A model generated the notes under the pieces. That model was not told where the DNA came from. It worked only from the letters and a program-made list of their open reading frames with translations, and ran no database searches. Shown piece after piece: positions 48,296 to 56,934 of a DNA stretch of 64,000 bases (positions within the stretch are counted from its first letter, which is position 1; each line of letters begins with the position of its first letter). The translations under genes were made by a program, and so were the position numbers. The stretch comes from CAVPWP01 sp050789285 (GTDB lineage: Bacteria; Pseudomonadota; Alphaproteobacteria; Rhodobacterales; Rhodobacteraceae): NCBI RefSeq assembly GCF_050789285.1, contig NZ_JBOUVX010000003.1:186001-250000 (forward strand). The letters run 5' to 3'.

Positions 48296-49534
48296 ATGGG
48301 CATGGATCGCATCACATTCGAAGGTCACGGCGGCGATACGCTGGCCGCGCGCCTCGACCTGCCCGAGGGGCCGCATCTCGCCACGGCGATCTTCGCGCAT
48401 TGCTTCACCTGCTCGAAGGACCTGCATGCCGCGCGCCGGATCGCCGCGCGGCTTGCCTCGATGGGGATCGCAGTGCTGCGGTTCGACTTCACCGGCCTTG
48501 GGCATTCGGGCGGCGAATTCGCCAACACCACCTTCACCTCGAACGTGGACGACCTTGTCGCGGCCGCGGACTATCTGCGGGGCCACGGCATGGCGCCCGA
48601 CCTTCTGATCGGCCATTCGCTGGGTGGGGCTGCGGTGCTGCGGGCGGCCGCGCGCATCCCGCAGGCAAAGGCGGTCGCGACCATCGGCGCGCCCTTCGAT
48701 CCCGAGCATGTGACCCACAACTTCGGCGACGCGCTGGAAAAGATCCGCGCCGACGGGTCGGCCGAAGTGCGCCTGGGCGGTCGGCCGTTCCGGATCGGCC
48801 GCGCCTTCGTCGAGGACGTCGCCGCCGAAAAGCTGGCCCCGGCCATCGCCGGGTTGAAACGCGCGCTTCTGGTGCTGCATGCGCCGCGCGACGCGGTCGT
48901 GGGCATCGACAACGCCACGCGCATCTTCCAGGCCGCGAAACACCCCAAGAGCTTCGTCACCCTCGACACCGCCGACCACCTCATCACCGACCCGCGCGAC
49001 GCCGACTATGCCGCCGAGGTCATCGCCGCCTGGGCCGGACGCTATCTGCGGCTGGAAAGCCCCGCGCCGCCGCCCGGCGCGCCCGAAGGCGTGGTCAGGG
49101 TCAGCGAATCCGACCCCGACGGGTTTCTGCAGGACATCAGCGCGGGCCCCGATCACCACCTTCTTGCGGACGAGCCCGAAAGCTATGGCGGCACCGACCG
49201 CGGCCTGTCGCCCTATGGCTTTCTGGCGGCGGGCCTTGGCGCCTGCACCTCGATGACGATCCGGATGTATGCCCGCCGCAAGGGCTGGCCGCTGGCCCAT
49301 GTCTCGGTCGACGTGACGCACGACAAGGTCCATGCCCAGGATGCCGGCCAGGCCAACGGCGGCGGCGGCGAAAAGATCGACCGCTTCACGCGCACCATCC
49401 GTCTTGAGGGCAAGCTGGACGACAGCCAGCGGGCGCGGCTTCTCGAGATCGCCGACCGCTGCCCCGTTCACCGGACGCTGGAAAGCGGCGCCCGGATCGA
49501 GACGCGCATGGAGACCCGGACCGACGGGGACTGA
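48296..49534 (+). CDS. Fused alpha/beta hydrolase-OsmC protein
   Basis: A 412-residue bifunctional protein. Residues 1-255 are an alpha/beta hydrolase with Ser in IGHSLGGAAV, Asp in APRDAVVGID and His in TADHLITD. Residues about 270-405 are an OsmC/Ohr-type domain with ACTSMTIRMYARRKGW and ADRCPVHRTLE, which provide the peroxidatic and resolving Cys. Known as a recurring fusion; OsmC reduces organic hydroperoxides, and the hydrolase may release or process the acyl part. The ATG at 48296 follows GAAAGGCC; an ATG two codons later is also possible. Confidence 0.92.
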   Translation: MGMDRITFEGHGGDTLAARLDLPEGPHLATAIFAHCFTCSKDLHAARRIAARLASMGIAVLRFDFTGLGHSGGEFANTTFTSNVDDLVAAADYLRGHGMAPDLLIGHSLGGAAVLRAAARIPQAKAVATIGAPFDPEHVTHNFGDALEKIRADGSAEVRLGGRPFRIGRAFVEDVAAEKLAPAIAGLKRALLVLHAPRDAVVGIDNATRIFQAAKHPKSFVTLDTADHLITDPRDADYAAEVIAAWAGRYLRLESPAPPPGAPEGVVRVSESDPDGFLQDISAGPDHHLLADEPESYGGTDRGLSPYGFLAAGLGACTSMTIRMYARRKGWPLAHVSVDVTHDKVHAQDAGQANGGGGEKIDRFTRTIRLEGKLDDSQRARLLEIADRCPVHRTLESGARIETRMETRTDGD

Positions 49535-49590
49535 ACTCGCCCCGGCCCGCTCTGGCCTGACTTGGCCCGCCTTGGCCCGACCTGCCAATG

Positions 49591-49620
49591 AAAAGGGCGC
49601 GGGAACTGGCCCCGCGCCCT
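49591..49620 (-). terminator. Rho-independent terminator after bioY
   Basis: On the minus strand AGGGCGCGGG and CCCGCGCCCT pair across a 7-nt loop, followed by TTTTC, 22 nt after the bioY stop. Confidence 0.8.
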
Positions 49621-49641
49621 GTTGGTGTTACGTCGCCGGGG

Positions 49642-50262
49642 TCAGCGGCGGGCGTCGCCCACCAGCTTCCACGCCGCCGGGATCAGAAGCGCGGCCAGCA
49701 CCAGCTTCAGCGCGTCACCCAGCAGGAAGTTGGTCATGCCCCACTGAACGACCCAGGCCATGCCCTTTTCGGCCGCGAACAGATGCGCCATCCACGGCAG
49801 GCCCACCGCATAGATGATCGCGTTGCCGATCAGCAGCGCGCCGGCCATCGTGGCGACCGAGCGGTCCCAGCCGCGCTGGGCAAGGCAGCCCATGGCGACG
49901 GCCGCCAAAAGAAAGCCCAGAAGATAGCCGCCCGTCGGCCCCGCCATGTAGGCCAGACCCGAGGCGCCCTCGCCCGTGCCGGTGAAGACGTTCATGCCCA
50001 GCGCGCCCAACGCGAGATAGGCCAGAAGCGTCACCCCGCCCAGCCGCGCCCCATAGGCTGCGCCGATGGTGAGAACGGCGAAGGTCTGCATGGTGATCGG
50101 AACCGGCCACATCGGCACGCGGATCTTTGCCGCGATCGCCAGCGCAGCCACGCCCAGCGCCACCAGCACCATCTGCTTGACCAGCCGGGCGGCGCCCTCG
50201 GAGGGGCCGAAGATCTCGGTCAGAACGCGTCTGTCGGTCGCGGTGCTCATTGACGTGCCCAT
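49642..50262 (-). CDS. bioY: Biotin transporter substrate-binding component BioY
   Basis: A 206-residue S-component with six helices. KIRVPMWPVPITMQTFAVLTIGAAYG, GPTGGYLLGFLLAA and the C-terminal MTNFLLGDALKLVLAALLIPA are diagnostic. It binds biotin alone or with shared ECF partners; bioM/bioN are not adjacent. The ATG at 50262 follows AAGGAG at 10 nt; a second ATG at 50250 is possible. A longer frame to 50325 has no support. Confidence 0.94.
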   Translation of the reverse strand: MGTSMSTATDRRVLTEIFGPSEGAARLVKQMVLVALGVAALAIAAKIRVPMWPVPITMQTFAVLTIGAAYGARLGGVTLLAYLALGALGMNVFTGTGEGASGLAYMAGPTGGYLLGFLLAAVAMGCLAQRGWDRSVATMAGALLIGNAIIYAVGLPWMAHLFAAEKGMAWVVQWGMTNFLLGDALKLVLAALLIPAAWKLVGDARR

Positions 50263-50370
50263 CGGCGGTTCACTCCTTGAAAACCCTGTCGGGCCCGTAA
50301 TGCACCAGCCACCTGCGCCGCGCAAGAATCTTCGCCGCGCGCGCCCTTGTCGCCCCCTATGGCCCGCCCG

Positions 50371-50799
50371 TCAGGGCGCAGGGCTGTGCTGCGAGGTCAT
50401 GACATAGTCCTTGCGCGGCCCGGTCACGCGCCAGACCGCCGTCCATTCGGGCCAGCGCGCGAAGTCATAGCGCACCTCATAGCGGTCGGGGGCGCACAGA
50501 TGCGTGGCTTCTGGATCGGGCACGCCCATCGGAAAGGCGTGGAAGGGACGGCCATCTTCGAAGGAAATCGCGATCCAGCCTTTCTCGGCCCTCCAGAGGT
50601 ATCGGCGCTCGGCCTGAAGGCCGTGCCCCGCGCCCTCGATCGTGAGCACGCCCGCCTCGTCGTGGATCAGCGTCTGGCCCGATCGGGTGAAGCGCGCCTC
50701 GCCCGTGAAGGCGCCGTTGCCCTGGCCCGAGGCATGGTCGATCCGCCGGTCGATGCGCCAGCGCCCCTCGAATGCCCAAAGCGATGCCGGAGCCCCCAT
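50371..50799 (-). CDS. DUF6314 family protein
   Basis: A 142-residue small beta-rich (lipocalin-like) protein with family landmarks LWAFEGRWRIDRRIDHASG, GAFTGEARF, FEDGRPFHAF, THLCAPDRYEVRYDF and the C-terminal WRVTGPRKDYVM. Function unknown. Starts upstream of 50799 lack homology. It is divergent from purB. Confidence 0.82.
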   Translation of the reverse strand: MGAPASLWAFEGRWRIDRRIDHASGQGNGAFTGEARFTRSGQTLIHDEAGVLTIEGAGHGLQAERRYLWRAEKGWIAISFEDGRPFHAFPMGVPDPEATHLCAPDRYEVRYDFARWPEWTAVWRVTGPRKDYVMTSQHSPAP

Positions 50800-50914
50800 G
50801 GCCGCTCTCCCGTCCTTGCCCGCCCTTGCCTGTCGATCCCTGTCCTTGCCGTCCACACGTCACGAGTCTAAGACGCCCCCGCGCGCTTCACAATTCCGGA
50901 AAGGCCGCCCGCCC

Positions 50915-52228
50915 ATGATCCCCCGCTATTCCCGGCCCGAAATGGTGGCCATCTGGTCGCCCGAGACGAAGTTCCGCATCTGGTTCGAGATCGAGGCCCA
51001 CGCCTGCGACGCAATGGCCGAGTTGGGCGTGATTCCGAAAGCGAACGCCGAAGCCGTCTGGCGCGCCCGCGACGTCGAATTCGACGTGGCCCGCATCGAC
51101 GAGATCGAGTCCGTCACCAAGCACGACGTGATCGCCTTTCTCACCCACCTGTCGGAAATCGTGGGGGCCGACGAGGCGCGCTTCGTCCATCAGGGCATGA
51201 CCTCGTCGGATGTGCTCGACACCACGCTCAACATCCAGCTTGCCCGCGCCGCCGACATCCTGCTGGCCGATCTCGACGCGCTTCTCGCGGCGCTCAAGCG
51301 CCGGGCGTTCGAGCACAAGGACACCGTCCGCATCGGCCGCAGCCACGGCATCCACGCCGAACCCACGACCATGGGCCTGACCTTCGCCCGCTTCTACGCC
51401 GAGATGACGCGCAACCGCGAACGCCTTGAAGCCGCGCGAAGGGAAATCGCCACCGGCGCCATTTCCGGGGCCGTCGGCACCTTCGCCAACATCGACCCGC
51501 GCGTGGAAGAGCACGTCTGCCGCAAGATGGGCCTGGTGCCCGAGCCGATCTCGACCCAGGTGATCCCGCGCGACCGCCATGCCATGTTCTTCGCCACCCT
51601 CGGCGTCATCGCCAGTTCGATCGAGAACGTCGCGATCGAGATCCGGCACATGCAGCGGACCGAGGTGCTGGAGGCCGAGGAATTCTTCTCGAAGGGGCAG
51701 AAGGGGTCGTCGGCGATGCCGCACAAGCGCAACCCGGTCCTGACCGAGAACCTGACCGGTCTTGCCCGGCTGGTGCGCGGCATGGTGACGCCGGCGCTGG
51801 AAAACGTGGCGCTCTGGCACGAGCGCGACATCTCGCATTCCTCGGTCGAACGGATGATCGGTCCCGACGCCACCGTGACCCTCGACTTCGCGCTGGCGCG
51901 GCTGACGGGCGTGATCGACAAGCTTGTGGTCTATCCCGAAAACATGATGCGGAACATGAACAAGTTCCGCGGACTGGTTCATTCGCAACGGGTTCTTCTG
52001 GCCCTGACCCAGGCCGGCGTCAGCCGCGAGGACGCCTATCGCCTCGTTCAGCGCAACGCCATGAAGGTCTGGGAGGACGGCAAGGACTTCCTGACCGAAC
52101 TGAAGGCGGACCCCGAGGTGACCGCCGCGCTCAGCCCCGCCGAGATCGAAGAGAAGTTCGACCTTGGCTACCACACCAAGCACGTCGACACGATCTTCGC
52201 GCGGGTGTTCGGGGACGCCAGGTCCTAG
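50915..52228 (+). CDS. purB: Adenylosuccinate lyase
   Basis: A 437-residue fumarase/aspartase-superfamily enzyme that acts twice in purine synthesis (SAICAR and adenylosuccinate cleavage). TSSDVLDTTLNIQLA, IGRSHGIHAEPTTMG (catalytic His) and the signature GSSAMPHKRNPVLTENL (flexible catalytic Ser loop) are present, with HERDISHSSVERM. GGAAAGG lies before the ATG. The stop overlaps the convergent metR-like gene by 4 nt. Confidence 0.97.
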   Translation: MIPRYSRPEMVAIWSPETKFRIWFEIEAHACDAMAELGVIPKANAEAVWRARDVEFDVARIDEIESVTKHDVIAFLTHLSEIVGADEARFVHQGMTSSDVLDTTLNIQLARAADILLADLDALLAALKRRAFEHKDTVRIGRSHGIHAEPTTMGLTFARFYAEMTRNRERLEAARREIATGAISGAVGTFANIDPRVEEHVCRKMGLVPEPISTQVIPRDRHAMFFATLGVIASSIENVAIEIRHMQRTEVLEAEEFFSKGQKGSSAMPHKRNPVLTENLTGLARLVRGMVTPALENVALWHERDISHSSVERMIGPDATVTLDFALARLTGVIDKLVVYPENMMRNMNKFRGLVHSQRVLLALTQAGVSREDAYRLVQRNAMKVWEDGKDFLTELKADPEVTAALSPAEIEEKFDLGYHTKHVDTIFARVFGDARS

Positions 52229-53154
52229 GTCTTCTGCCCCGGCTTCTGCCCCTGCCGCTGAAGCTTGACCGGAATCGTGCGCGCCAGCCGCAGCAGATGC
52301 GCCATGAAGGGCTTCGACGCGTCCTCGGTCCGGATCGCGGCGTAAAGTCTGCGCGTGATGCCGGTCTCGGTCAGCGGCCGCGTCACGTAGTCCGAGGAAT
52401 AGCGCACCTCGCGCACGACCCAGTCGGGCAGCACCGCGACCCCGCGGTTCGAGGCGACCAGAAGCAGGATCACCGCCGTCAGTTCGACCTGCCGGATCGC
52501 CCGCGGCTCGACCTTGGCGGGCGTCAGAAGCTGGCTGAAGACATCAAGGCGCGTCCGTTCCACCGGATAGGTGATCAGCGTCTCGTCCCGGAAATCCTCG
52601 GCCACGACGAAGGGTTTCGCGGCCAGCGGATGCTGCGAGGCGGCGACGAAGACCGGTTCGTAGTCGAAAAGCGGCGCGAACTCGACCGCGTCCAGCGTCT
52701 CGGGATCGGACGACACGACAAGGTCCACCTCTTCGCGCTGAAGCGCGGGCAGCGCGCCGAAGGCAAGGCCCGGGCGGATGTCGACGTCGACATCGGGCCA
52801 GGCCTTGCGGAATTCCTCGAGCACGGGGAAGAGCCATTCGAAACAGGCGTGGCATTCGATGGCGATGTGCAGCCGCCCCGACTTGCCCGATTGCAGGCCC
52901 TCGAACTCTTCTTCCAGGGCGTCGATCTCGGGCAGGATGCGTTCGGCCAAGCGCAAAAGCTTCATGCCCGCGGCCGACAGCTTGAGCGGCTTCGACCGGC
53001 GCACGAACAGCTCGACCCCCGCCTGTTCTTCCAGCCCCTTCACCTGGTGGCTCAGCGCCGACTGGGTGATGTTGAGCTGATCGGCCGCGCGCGCCAGACC
53101 GCCGGCCTCGTGAATGGCGCGGATCGTGCGAAGGTGGCGGAATTCGATATGCAT
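52225..53154 (-). CDS. metR: LysR-family regulator, MetR-like
   Basis: A 309-residue regulator: helix-turn-helix HLRTIRAIHEAGGLARAADQL to QSALSHQVKGLEEQ, then an effector domain that follows enterobacterial MetR (AIECHACFEWLFPVLEEF, VSSDPETLDAVEFAPLFDYEPV, YPVERTRLDVF, LYAAIRTED). MetR uses homocysteine as co-effector to activate methionine genes. It is divergently placed from metF with an inverted repeat between them. The frame extends upstream of the ATG at 53154, antisense to metF, without homology. Confidence 0.92.
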   Translation of the reverse strand: MHIEFRHLRTIRAIHEAGGLARAADQLNITQSALSHQVKGLEEQAGVELFVRRSKPLKLSAAGMKLLRLAERILPEIDALEEEFEGLQSGKSGRLHIAIECHACFEWLFPVLEEFRKAWPDVDVDIRPGLAFGALPALQREEVDLVVSSDPETLDAVEFAPLFDYEPVFVAASQHPLAAKPFVVAEDFRDETLITYPVERTRLDVFSQLLTPAKVEPRAIRQVELTAVILLLVASNRGVAVLPDWVVREVRYSSDYVTRPLTETGITRRLYAAIRTEDASKPFMAHLLRLARTIPVKLQRQGQKPGQKT

Positions 53155-53167
53155 ATCGCGGATCGAC

Positions 53168-53191
53168 TCATAATGGTGATGAGCATTATGA
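53168..53191. promoter_or_regulatory. Inverted repeat in the metR-metF intergenic region
   Basis: TCATAATG and CATTATGA pair perfectly across 8 nt in a locally AT-rich spot between the divergent starts. It has the size and T/A ends of a LysR-type box and is the best candidate MetR site. Confidence 0.6.
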
Positions 53192-53247
53192 ATTTGTCTC
53201 ATTTCGCCGGACATGGGACAAGCGGCCATTCGCAACCGGAGTCCGCA

Positions 53248-54117
53248 ATGCCCACGCCCCCCCGCCTCAGCTTCGAATTCTTCCCGCCGCAGTCGCTGGA
53301 AGCCTCGTTCCGGCTGTGGGACACCGTGCAGGCGCTGGCCCCGCTCCGGCCCGAGTTCGTGTCTGTCACCTATGGCGCGGGCGGCACGACGCGGCAGCTC
53401 ACGCACGAGGCGGTGACGACGATCGGCGCGCATACCGGCCTGAATGTCGCGGCGCACCTGACCTGCGTCGGCGCGACGAAAGCCGAGACGATGGAGATCG
53501 CCCACCGCTATGCCGAGGCCGGCGTGACCGAGATCGTGGCCCTGCGCGGCGACCCGCCGAAGGGCGCGGGCGCGTTCCGCCCCCACCCGGACGGCTTCGC
53601 CGACAGCTGCGAGCTGATCGCCGCGCTGGCGGAGACGGGCAAGTTCACGATCCGCGTCGGCGCCTATCCCGACCCGCACCCCGAAGCGCCAAGCGCCAAG
53701 GCCGACATCGACTGGCTCAAGCGCAAGATCGATGCCGGCGCCTCCTCCGCGATCACCCAGTTCTTCTTCGAGGCCGAGACCTTCTTCCGCTTCCGCGACG
53801 CCTGCGTCGCGGCCGGCATCGACGCGCCGATCCTTCCCGGCATCCTGCCGATCGAGAACTGGACCGGCGTGCGCCGCTTCGCCGAACGCTGCGGCGCCCA
53901 TGTGCCCGCCTGGCTGGACGAGGCCTTCGCCGCGGCCGACCGCGACGGGCGGGCCGAGCTTCTGGCGACCGCGCTGTGCACCGAGTTGTGTTCCGATCTG
54001 ATCGACGGCGGGGTCGAGCACCTGCATTTCTACACGCTCAACAAGCCGCACCTCACACGCGACGTGGCCCGCGCGCTGGGCGTCCTGCCCGAGATCGCGC
54101 TCGAGCACGTGGCCTGA
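53248..54117 (+). CDS. metF: Methylenetetrahydrofolate reductase
   Basis: A 289-residue FAD-containing TIM-barrel enzyme that makes 5-methyl-THF for methionine synthesis. LSFEFFPPQ, EFVSVTYGAGGTTR, AHLTCVGATKAE, EIVALRGDPPKG and DAGASSAITQFFFEAE are standard. Its C-terminus is typical (GVEHLHFYTLNKPHL). CCGGAG precedes the ATG. Likely activated by the divergent MetR-type protein. Confidence 0.97.
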   Translation: MPTPPRLSFEFFPPQSLEASFRLWDTVQALAPLRPEFVSVTYGAGGTTRQLTHEAVTTIGAHTGLNVAAHLTCVGATKAETMEIAHRYAEAGVTEIVALRGDPPKGAGAFRPHPDGFADSCELIAALAETGKFTIRVGAYPDPHPEAPSAKADIDWLKRKIDAGASSAITQFFFEAETFFRFRDACVAAGIDAPILPGILPIENWTGVRRFAERCGAHVPAWLDEAFAAADRDGRAELLATALCTELCSDLIDGGVEHLHFYTLNKPHLTRDVARALGVLPEIALEHVA

Positions 54118-54132
54118 CCCGCGCCCTGACCC

Positions 54133-54969
54133 TCAGTCCGGCAGGACCCGCGTGACGGCCCCCGTCCGCGCCGGATCGCGCCCCAACATCGACCGGCGGC
54201 AGATCCAGACCGTGGCAAGCGCCGCGGCGACGAAGACCCAGGTGTCGTAGGGCTGCGCGTCGGGCCAGAGTGGATTGTTCATCTGGAAGTGGAACAGCCC
54301 TGCGATCAGCAGGCTGCCCCGCGCGGCGTTGAACATGGCCGTGAGGATCACGCTGATCGCGGTGGTTCCCACGACAAAGGGCAGAAAGCCCCAGGCCGCC
54401 TGCGGGGTTCCCGACAGAAGAAAGGCCGGCATGTGCCACAGGCCCCAGACCGCGCCGACGGCTAGACCCGCCCAGACCGGGGCCATGCGCCGTTGCAGAA
54501 CCGGCAGCATCAGCCCGCGCCAGCCCAGTTCCTCGACCGGGCCGAGGACCAGCATGAAGGCGATCGCGCCCAGAAGCGCGCCCGCGCCATCGAAGGACAC
54601 CGTCGGCGGCCAGAGCGTGCCTTTCATCGCGGCGCCAATGGCGAAGACCACCGGAATCCCCAGGATCAGGACGGCCCACCAGACCGCCGGCATCCGCCAC
54701 AGCAGGATGCGCGACAGGAACCGCCGCAGGCCGGACCCGCCCGCCCGGCGCCACACCAGAAAAAGTGCTGCGATCGCAGGGGCATAGACGGCAAGTATGA
54801 ACAGGGGATGATGCCCGCTCGGCGCGCCGAGAAGCGCCGTGATCGGTCTGGGAAACAGGGCGAAAAGGGCGAAGACCCCCCAGGCGATCCCGAAGCTCAG
54901 GCCGAGGAACGGCACGAGCGACGAATCAGAGAGGTCCTGCTGCCCGTCGTCAGCGTGGGGTGCGTTCAT
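54133..54969 (-). CDS. CPBP-family intramembrane metalloprotease
   Basis: A 278-residue membrane protein with about eight helices. The protease motif GPVEELGWRGLMLPVL (EExxxR), the later WGLWHMPAFLL His motif and NAARGSLLIAGLFHFQMN make the Rce1-like active site. Bacterial CPBP proteins are poorly understood; some serve in bacteriocin immunity or membrane-protein processing. The ATG at 54969 is the sensible start. It is convergent with metF. Confidence 0.88.
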   Translation of the reverse strand: MNAPHADDGQQDLSDSSLVPFLGLSFGIAWGVFALFALFPRPITALLGAPSGHHPLFILAVYAPAIAALFLVWRRAGGSGLRRFLSRILLWRMPAVWWAVLILGIPVVFAIGAAMKGTLWPPTVSFDGAGALLGAIAFMLVLGPVEELGWRGLMLPVLQRRMAPVWAGLAVGAVWGLWHMPAFLLSGTPQAAWGFLPFVVGTTAISVILTAMFNAARGSLLIAGLFHFQMNNPLWPDAQPYDTWVFVAAALATVWICRRSMLGRDPARTGAVTRVLPD

Positions 54970-55060
54970 CGATCTGCCTTTCCTGATCCCGAGGGTGGCA
55001 GGATAGCAGTCGCCGCGCCCGTTCGACTTGACCTCGGTCAACGCGCTGTTCGGGGCGGGC

Positions 55061-56200
55061 TCAGCCCGCCTGTTCGACCGTCACCACCCGAAGATCGCCG
55101 TAGCCGTTGAACCGCGTCAGCGTCGCGGTCGAATAGGCGCCCATGCCATGGACCAGCAGGTAGTCGCCCTCGACGATGTCGGCGGGCAGCGGCACCTCGC
55201 CCGGCAGCCGGTCAAGGCTGTCGCAGGTCGGGCCGAAGACGATGCGGGGGCGCAGCGGGCCCTGGCGCGGCCGGCCCTGCGCGTCGACAATCGATAGGCG
55301 GTCGGTCATGCCCATCACCGGCATCTCGGCCAGACCGCCATAGATCCCGTCATTGAGGAAGACCGTGCCGTCGCGGCGGACCGCCTTGACGCGCGTGGCC
55401 AGCGTCATGCAGTCGGCGACCATCGCCCGCCCGGGCTCGCAGACCAGCGCCGGGGCGTCGGGGCCGAAGGCGCGACGGGTGGCGTCGGCAATGGTGGCGA
55501 AAGCGGCCTTGATGTCGGGGCCCGCGCCCACGCGGCGCGCCGCGAAGCCGCCGCCCACGTTGAGCCGGCCGATCCTGACGCCTGCGTCGCGCGCGACGGC
55601 GGCCGCGGCTTCGATATAGGCGCGCCAGGCCTCGGGGTCGGCGCACTGGGTGCCGGGGTGGAAGGTGATCGCGGGGGAATAGCCGGCCGCGACGATGGCG
55701 CGAAGAAGGTCCGCGCAGGCCGCGGGATCGGCGCCGAACTTGGCGCCGAAGTCATAGGCCCCGCCCTTGACCGGCAGGCGCAGACGGGCCGAGACCTCGG
55801 TGCCGCGCGGCAGCCCGCCCTGGGCGAGTTTCGCGAGTTCGGTTTCGCAGTCGACCGAGCAGCTGGCGACGCCGATCGCCACGGCTTCGGCGATCTCGGC
55901 GCGCGAGCGGACGGGGTTGTTGTAGTGCAGCACGGCGCCCGGCAGCACGTCGCGGACGCGCCGCATCTCGTCGGGCGAGGCCACGTCGAAGGCGGTCATG
56001 CCGGCGGCGACGAGGTTCTCGATCACCATGCGCGCGTCGTTGGCCTTGACGGCATAGGTCACGAGGCCCGGAAAGCCGTCGCGGAACCGCCGGAAGGTCG
56101 CCTGCAGCACGGCCGGCGAGAAACACAGAAGCGGCTGGTCGGGCGTCTCGGCCCGCAGGGCTTCGGCGGGGCTTGGCCAGAGGGCGGGTTGGCGGCTCAT
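55061..56200 (-). CDS. PLP-dependent ornithine/lysine decarboxylase (fold III)
   Basis: A 379-residue alanine-racemase-fold decarboxylase that produces putrescine or cadaverine. The PLP Lys is in VTYAVKANDA, the phosphate loop is LNVGGGFAAR and CEPGRAMVADC, and the catalytic Cys is in VFGPTCDSLDRL. Eukaryotic-type ODC layout, common in alphaproteobacteria. It is divergent from an Lrp/AsnC gene with a 98-nt spacer that may hold a shared operator. Confidence 0.94.
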   Translation of the reverse strand: MSRQPALWPSPAEALRAETPDQPLLCFSPAVLQATFRRFRDGFPGLVTYAVKANDARMVIENLVAAGMTAFDVASPDEMRRVRDVLPGAVLHYNNPVRSRAEIAEAVAIGVASCSVDCETELAKLAQGGLPRGTEVSARLRLPVKGGAYDFGAKFGADPAACADLLRAIVAAGYSPAITFHPGTQCADPEAWRAYIEAAAAVARDAGVRIGRLNVGGGFAARRVGAGPDIKAAFATIADATRRAFGPDAPALVCEPGRAMVADCMTLATRVKAVRRDGTVFLNDGIYGGLAEMPVMGMTDRLSIVDAQGRPRQGPLRPRIVFGPTCDSLDRLPGEVPLPADIVEGDYLLVHGMGAYSTATLTRFNGYGDLRVVTVEQAG

Positions 56201-56298
56201 CCTGGGGGTCCTTGTGCCTGTTCGCCCCTACAGGATGCCGTGCAACCTTGCGTATTTGCACTGGCGATCTGACGGATTGCCGTATATTTTCAGCCATC

Positions 56299-56751
56299 AT
56301 GACCGATCAACGCTACACTCCGGACGATCTTGACCGCAGGCTGCTGGCCGAACTGTCGGGCGACGCGCGGCTTCCCGTCGCGACGCTCGCCCATCGGCTG
56401 GGCATCGCGCGGTCGACGGCGCAGGCGCGGCTCGAACGGCTGGAACGCACGGGCGTCATCGCGGGCTATACCTTGCGCCTTGGCGCTGCCGCCGCGGCCG
56501 GGACGATCCGGGCGACCGTGCTTCTGCAGGTCGAGCCGCGCGCCAACGCCACCGTCCTGCAGCGACTGAAGGCCCTGCCGCAGGTCCGCCGCGCGCATTC
56601 GACGAGCGGGCGTTTCGACCTGGCGCTGGTCGTGGCCGCGGGGTCGACCGAAGAGCTTGACCGCGCACTTGACGCCATCGGCGCGGTGCCCGGCGTGACC
56701 GACAGCGAAAGCCTGATCCACCTGTCGACGAAGATCGACCGGGGAAGCTGA
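56299..56751 (+). CDS. Lrp/AsnC-family transcriptional regulator
   Basis: A 150-residue regulator: AsnC-type helix-turn-helix (about 10-55: LDRRLLAELSGDARLPVATLAHRLG, RSTAQARLERLERTGVI) and a RAM ligand domain. It is divergently encoded from the ornithine/lysine decarboxylase, so it probably responds to a basic amino acid and controls that gene. The spacer includes TTGCGTATTTGCA-like AT-rich sequence, but no clear site is assigned. Confidence 0.92.
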   Translation: MTDQRYTPDDLDRRLLAELSGDARLPVATLAHRLGIARSTAQARLERLERTGVIAGYTLRLGAAAAAGTIRATVLLQVEPRANATVLQRLKALPQVRRAHSTSGRFDLALVVAAGSTEELDRALDAIGAVPGVTDSESLIHLSTKIDRGS

Positions 56752-56784
56752 CAGGCCGGCCTGCGGCGCGGCCGAAAGCCGTGG

Positions 56785-56850
56785 CGGGGGGCTGTCTGCC
56801 CCCCGGGTCCGCCTGCGGCGGCCCTCCCCACGAAGATATTTGATCCAAGA
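56785..56850. repeat. Rhodobacterales-type intergenic repeat element
   Basis: A hairpin CGGGGGGC-TGTCT-GCCCCCCG (56785-56805) is followed by CCCCACGAAGATATTTGATCC and an AAGAAGAA run. This combination recurs, from memory, at gene ends in many Rhodobacteraceae genomes. It may act as a terminator for the Lrp gene. Only one copy is in this window. Confidence 0.45.
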
Positions 56851-56934
56851 AGAACGGCCCCGGGCGCGTTTCCCCGGTTTTCCTTCGCCCGCCGCTTCGC
56901 TAAACGAGGCGCGGAACATCAGGATGCCGACGCC

